Part shown: positions 60,604 through 64,000 of the stretch, piece by piece
Layout: the number at the start of each line of letters is the position of its first letter
How positions within the stretch are numbered: the first letter of the stretch is position 1
Source: Halomonas dongshanensis
GTDB taxonomy: Bacteria; Pseudomonadota; Gammaproteobacteria; Pseudomonadales; Halomonadaceae
DNA length: 64,000 nt
Direction: 5' to 3'
NCBI RefSeq assembly: GCF_024790395.1
Contig: NZ_JAJISC010000002.1
Location: 124,001 to 188,000, forward strand
The notes under the pieces: model-generated
Told to the model about the DNA's origin: nothing
What the model saw: the letters and a program-made list of their open reading frames with translations, nothing else
Database searches by the model: none
Made by a program: the position numbers and the translations under genes

Positions 60604-61944
60604 CTAGCGGCCTAGCCGAGTCAGACAGCGGTCGAGTGCGCCCACCAGCCAGTCGATATCCGCCTCTTGGAAGGCAAGCGGAGGACGCAGTTTGAGCACG
60701 TTGCCGTGGGGGCCCGCGACCGATGTCAACACGCGCTCCTGGCGCAGCGCCTCGATCACATCCAGCGCCAGCGCCTTGTCTGGGGTCTTGTTCTGGCGTT
60801 CGCTGACGAGTTCGAAACCGATGAAAAGTCCCGCGCCGCGCACATCGCCCACGCACTCGTGGGTCTTCTGCAGCGCTGCCAGTTCTGCCAGCACCTTGGC
60901 GCCGACCTTCTGGCTGTGCGCCTGTAGGTTTTCCTCCTTGATCGTCGTCAGCACCGCCTGGGCCGCCGCCATGGCGACCGGGTTACCGCCGAAGGTGTTG
61001 AAGTAAGGCACCTGATCGCTAAAGGCCGCGAGCACCTCGCGTTTGGCTAAAAGCCCCGAGACCGGAATGCCGTTCCCCATCGGCTTGCCGGTGGTGACGA
61101 CGTCCGGCACTACGCCGTGGCGGGCGAAGCCCCAGAAAGCGTCGCCGGTACGCGCAAAGCCCGGCTGGACTTCATCGGCGATGAAGATACCGCCATTGGC
61201 ATGCACCACGTCGATCGCCTGCTTCAGCACGCCCGGTGGGCCGGGCAGCACGCCGTCGGATGAGAAGATCGAGTCGGCGAGAAACCCGGCGAACTTGATG
61301 CCGTGGGCCGCCAAGTCATCGATCTGGCGCTGGATTTCGTTGGCGAACCAGGCGCCGAGATCCTCGGCATCGACGCGGTAGCGATCCGGCGGCGAGACTA
61401 AGCGGGTGGTGGGCGCCAGCGGCTGGCCGCTACCCAGCGCCGGTGACGCGCCGGACGTCAGATAGCTGGTGCCGTGGTAGGCCTCCTGACTCACGATGAT
61501 GCCGGTACCGCCGCTATAGGCGTAGGCCACGCGCATGGCCAGGTCGTTGGCTTCCGAACCCGTGCACATGTACATGGCCCGGTCGATCTCGGCGGGCAGG
61601 GTAGCCAGCAGCTCGTCGGTGTAGTCGAGAATGCGCTCGTGCAGGTAGCGGGTATGGGTATTGAGCTTCTGCATCTGGTCGTGCACCGCAGCGATGACGG
61701 CAGGGTGGCAGTGGCCGATGCTGGCGACGTTGTTGTATACGTCCAGGTACTGCTTGCCCTCGGCGTCCCATAGATACTGCCCCTGGCCTTTCACCAAATG
61801 CACCGGCTCGCGGTAGAACAGACGGTAGGACTCGCCCAGTACGTCGCTGCGCCGCTGAGTCAGGCGACGAATGTCGGCGGGTAGCGCCTCGGCGTGCTCG
61901 GCGCGAAAGCTGTTGGTATCCATGATGGTCGAACGTACGGGCAT
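60604..61944 (-). CDS. Class III aminotransferase-fold enzyme (possible phospholyase)
   Basis: PLP enzyme of 446 residues. The start region GQYLWDAEGKQYLDVYNNVASIGHCHP near residue 54, TGSEANDLAMRVAYAYSGG near 126, the metal/PLP Asp in FIADEVQPGFARTG near 250, and the PLP lysine in VVTTGKPMGNGIPV near 280 are all present. This subgroup includes ethanolamine-phosphate and 5-phosphohydroxy-L-lysine phospholyases, which often pair with APH-type kinases. A divergent APH-type kinase gene lies 229 bases away. I chose the ATG at 61944 for the strong AGGAGG upstream. Plain transaminase activity remains possible. Confidence 0.88.
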   Translation of the reverse strand: MPVRSTIMDTNSFRAEHAEALPADIRRLTQRRSDVLGESYRLFYREPVHLVKGQGQYLWDAEGKQYLDVYNNVASIGHCHPAVIAAVHDQMQKLNTHTRYLHERILDYTDELLATLPAEIDRAMYMCTGSEANDLAMRVAYAYSGGTGIIVSQEAYHGTSYLTSGASPALGSGQPLAPTTRLVSPPDRYRVDAEDLGAWFANEIQRQIDDLAAHGIKFAGFLADSIFSSDGVLPGPPGVLKQAIDVVHANGGIFIADEVQPGFARTGDAFWGFARHGVVPDVVTTGKPMGNGIPVSGLLAKREVLAAFSDQVPYFNTFGGNPVAMAAAQAVLTTIKEENLQAHSQKVGAKVLAELAALQKTHECVGDVRGAGLFIGFELVSERQNKTPDKALALDVIEALRQERVLTSVAGPHGNVLKLRPPLAFQEADIDWLVGALDRCLTRLGR

Positions 61945-62042
61945 AACTCCTCCTAAGCGTGGGCGCCTTACCGGCGGTGGCTGCCTCGATGATGCCACCC
62001 CCTGGCAGCGCACACTTGACCGTAGGGCGTACCCCCGCGCTT

Positions 62043-62098
62043 GCTTGGGTCAACTCGGCGCCGATGGCGCCGACACTGCGCGCTTGGGTCAACTCGGC
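62043..62098. repeat. Direct repeat in the divergent aminotransferase/kinase promoter region
   Basis: GCTTGGGTCAACTCGGC occurs at 62043-62059 and 62082-62098, with centres 39 bp apart. Between them is GGCGCCGATGGCGCC, itself nearly symmetric. The pair lies in the divergent promoter region and may be an activator site, for example for the AraC-type protein encoded at 63336. Confidence 0.5.
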
Positions 62099-62173
62099 AT
62101 GGTGCGGGGTCAAGCGCTGCCGACTGGCGCGCGCCATGCTAGTGCCATCCAAGGACAACACAAGGAGTGACCC

Positions 62174-63178
62174 ATGAGCGCCGAGCAGTACGACACCCTG
62201 GACGATGCCACCCTGACCCGGCTGGCCGAGCACGCCATGACGCGCTATGCGCCGCCCTTTCAGGGCGAGGTCGCGTTATTGTGCCGGTCGGAGAATGCCA
62301 CCTTCGTCATTACGGCGGCGGGTAAGCGCTACGCCCTGCGCCTACATCGCGCCAACTACCACCAAAAAGCCGATATCGAAAGCGAACTTGTCTGGCTCGA
62401 CGCCCTGAGCGACACCGGTATCCAGGTGCCCGAGGCGATAGCGGATGCCAGCGGTGAGCGCGTACTAACGTTGAGCCTGCCCGATGGCAGCGAGCGTCAC
62501 GCGGTGCTCTTTCACTGGATGGAGGGCGAGATGCCAACCACCGAGGTGGACCCGCGCTCGTTCCACCAGCTTGGTCGCATTACGGCCAAGCTGCACGAGC
62601 ACAGCCGTGGTTGGACGCAACCCGAAGGGTTTCAGCGCATCGTCTGGAACCACGCCACCATGGTGGGCCCCGAAGGGCACTGGGGCGACTGGCGCGACGC
62701 TCCGGGGCTTTCGCTCGATGATAAGCGCGTGGTCGAGACGGCCTTGCGCTACATCGACGAGGCAATGGCCGGGTTTGGCAAGGACGCCTCCCGCTATGGG
62801 CTGATCCACGCCGACCTGCGCCTGACCAACCTGCTGATGCACCAGGGCGAAACCCGGGTCATCGACTTCGACGACTGCGGTATGGGGTGGTACCTGCACG
62901 ACTTGGCGGCCGCCATTAGCTTCGAAGAGCATCACCCCAACGCCGAGGCCTGGGTCGAGCAGTGGCTGAAGGGCTATGAAGACGTCATCACGCTTAGCGA
63001 AGAGGAGCGCGCGATCATTCCTAGCCTGCTGATGCAGCGCCGCATTCAAATGACCGCTTGGGTGGCCTCTCATGCCGATACCGAAATGGCCAAGAGCCTC
63101 GGCCCCGAGTGGGTGGGCCATACCGTGCGGCTGTGTAAGCGCTATCTGGAGGGCACGCGGCTCCCGATTGGTGCGTGA
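62174..63178 (+). CDS. APH-type kinase (possible hydroxylysine kinase-like)
   Basis: Protein of 334 residues with the aminoglycoside-phosphotransferase/choline-kinase fold. The N-lobe has ALLCRSENATFVITAAGKRYALRLHR near residue 36 (Lys for ATP). The catalytic loop is LIHADLRLTNLLMHQGETRVIDFDDCGMGWYLHDLA near 215, with Asp and Asn for phosphate transfer and Asp for magnesium. It phosphorylates a small hydroxyl compound. Pairing with the divergent class III PLP enzyme mirrors the hydroxylysine kinase/phosphohydroxylysine lyase and phosphoethanolamine pairs. AAGGAGTG precedes the start. Substrate not provable from sequence. Confidence 0.88.
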   Translation: MSAEQYDTLDDATLTRLAEHAMTRYAPPFQGEVALLCRSENATFVITAAGKRYALRLHRANYHQKADIESELVWLDALSDTGIQVPEAIADASGERVLTLSLPDGSERHAVLFHWMEGEMPTTEVDPRSFHQLGRITAKLHEHSRGWTQPEGFQRIVWNHATMVGPEGHWGDWRDAPGLSLDDKRVVETALRYIDEAMAGFGKDASRYGLIHADLRLTNLLMHQGETRVIDFDDCGMGWYLHDLAAAISFEEHHPNAEAWVEQWLKGYEDVITLSEEERAIIPSLLMQRRIQMTAWVASHADTEMAKSLGPEWVGHTVRLCKRYLEGTRLPIGA

Positions 63179-63335
63179 TGCACCAGAGCTGAGCAAACGC
63201 TGAAAGGCGAGGCTTTTTAACAAGGCGTGAGAGACGAGGTTGAGCGGCGGAGGCTTCGCCACGTAAGCGAACAGATGGAGTGGCGCGAATATTGCTCGGC
63301 ATTGCCATTTACTCGTTTACGTTTCAGAGGCCGCC

Positions 63336-64000
63336 ATGTTCACCTCTTCGCTTCATCCAGCACTGATGGACGCCGCTCCCGCCACGGCTACCGGCAATCG
63401 TGGCGTGCTGTCGGCGGCGGCTTCAGGGCTTGGCAGTTTCATCACCCGTCACGGCGGGGATATCGATCACGTGTTTGGGGTCAGCGGCATTGACCCTGCG
63501 CTATTGGCGAGCCCAACGCTGAGCCTTGGGCTCGCCAACTACTGCCAGGTCATGGAAGAGGCTGCCAGCCACGCCCACTTCGATAACTTCGGCCTGCACT
63601 ACGGCAAGCAGTTCAAGCCTCAGGCGCTTGGGTTGATTGGCTATATCGGGCTTTGCTCGGCCACCTTGGAGCAGGCGCTGGCCAACGTGGTCGCGGCATT
63701 TCCCTTTCATCAGCACGATACCCTGACCCGCTGGGTCGATACCGGTGAATGCTGGCGCTTCGACTACCAGGTGCGCCACGGTGCCATTCTGTGCCGCCGC
63801 CAGGACGCCGAGCTAACGCTAGGGATGATCCTCAATCTGATACGCCATGCTTTAGGACCGCACTGGGCGCCGCGCGAGGTCTACTTCGAGCATCCTCGGC
63901 CCGAACAGTGGCACGAGCACTGCAAGGTCTTCGATGCGCCGGTCTACTTCGAGCAGCCGGTCAATGCGTTAGTGATTCCCAAGCAGGATGTGCGCTGCGC
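63336..64000 (+). CDS. AraC family regulator, N-terminal part (3' end missing)
   Basis: The frame is open from the ATG at 63336 to the window end, giving 221 residues. They match the arabinose-binding-like N-terminal domain of one AraC group: GSFITRHGGDIDHVFGVSGIDPALLASPTLSLGLANYCQVMEEAA, FGLHYGKQFKPQALGLIGYIGLCSATLEQALAN, and the closing FEQPVNALVIPKQ. The DNA-binding half lies beyond the window. It follows the kinase gene by 157 bases and probably regulates the kinase/PLP-enzyme pair. Upstream ribosome site: CAGAGG. Confidence 0.85.
   Translation, partial: MFTSSLHPALMDAAPATATGNRGVLSAAASGLGSFITRHGGDIDHVFGVSGIDPALLASPTLSLGLANYCQVMEEAASHAHFDNFGLHYGKQFKPQALGLIGYIGLCSATLEQALANVVAAFPFHQHDTLTRWVDTGECWRFDYQVRHGAILCRRQDAELTLGMILNLIRHALGPHWAPREVYFEHPRPEQWHEHCKVFDAPVYFEQPVNALVIPKQDVRC

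Overview
The window reads as a chromosomal segment of a metabolically versatile gammaproteobacterium. Gene content (several TRAP carriers, a tripartite tricarboxylate transporter, AtzG/AtzE, an AaeXAB-like efflux set, a TonB/CobN locus) and moderately high GC fit a Halomonas-like member of the Halomonadaceae. That assignment is inference, because no rRNA or other marker gene is present. I saw no tRNA, rRNA, CRISPR array, insertion sequence or prophage.

Layout. 1-4001: end of a TRAP carrier (dctQ, dctM), a gamma-glutamyltransferase-like hydrolase and a TetR regulator. 4036-6318: a membrane protein, a YjlB-like cupin and a DUF1275 protein. 6511-12903: a zinc-response block with a Zur box, zur, cysS, an FAD oxidoreductase with a Cys-rich tail, an ACR3/BASS-type permease, thrS and a truncated ORF. 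13161-15317: a GAF-PAS-GGDEF-EAL protein, flanked on its far side by decayed ends of thrS and of a DUF1330 gene. 15725-23464: a CoA-ester pathway operon (CoA-transferase, citryl-CoA-lyase-like protein, D-2-hydroxyacid dehydrogenase, RraA-like aldolase) with TctCBA, divergent from an IclR regulator with two palindromic operators. 23514-30583: DUF1330, a FadR-type regulator, TRAP DctPQM, an enolase-superfamily enzyme, an EcsC/DUF697-like protein and lldD. 30738-34233: a TetR regulator divergent from an MFS-AtzG-AtzE operon. 34428-36145: a sorbosone-dehydrogenase-like protein and DUF2231.

36274-49605 is a metal-acquisition region. It holds a complete ferric-siderophore ABC system with a TonB receptor, then a second TonB receptor translationally coupled to an exported CobN-like protein, an ExbB-like protein and DUF2149. 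A second Zur-like box lies 64 bp upstream of this last operon, which ties it to the zur block 30 kb away. 49636-51821: TetR and a Tat-exported FAD oxidoreductase. 52251-54540: glpF and glpK. 54576-57739: FUSC/HlyD/DUF1656 efflux. 57984-64000: an MscS channel, a nitroreductase, a class III aminotransferase-fold enzyme, an APH-type kinase and the start of an AraC regulator.

The most interesting signals are: (a) two Zur-like boxes linking an aminoacyl-tRNA-synthetase operon and a periplasmic CobN/ExbB/DUF2149 system; (b) the four-gene CoA-ester cleavage operon of unknown substrate; (c) decayed 3' ends of thrS, DUF1330 and a siderophore ATPase gene, which record past rearrangements.
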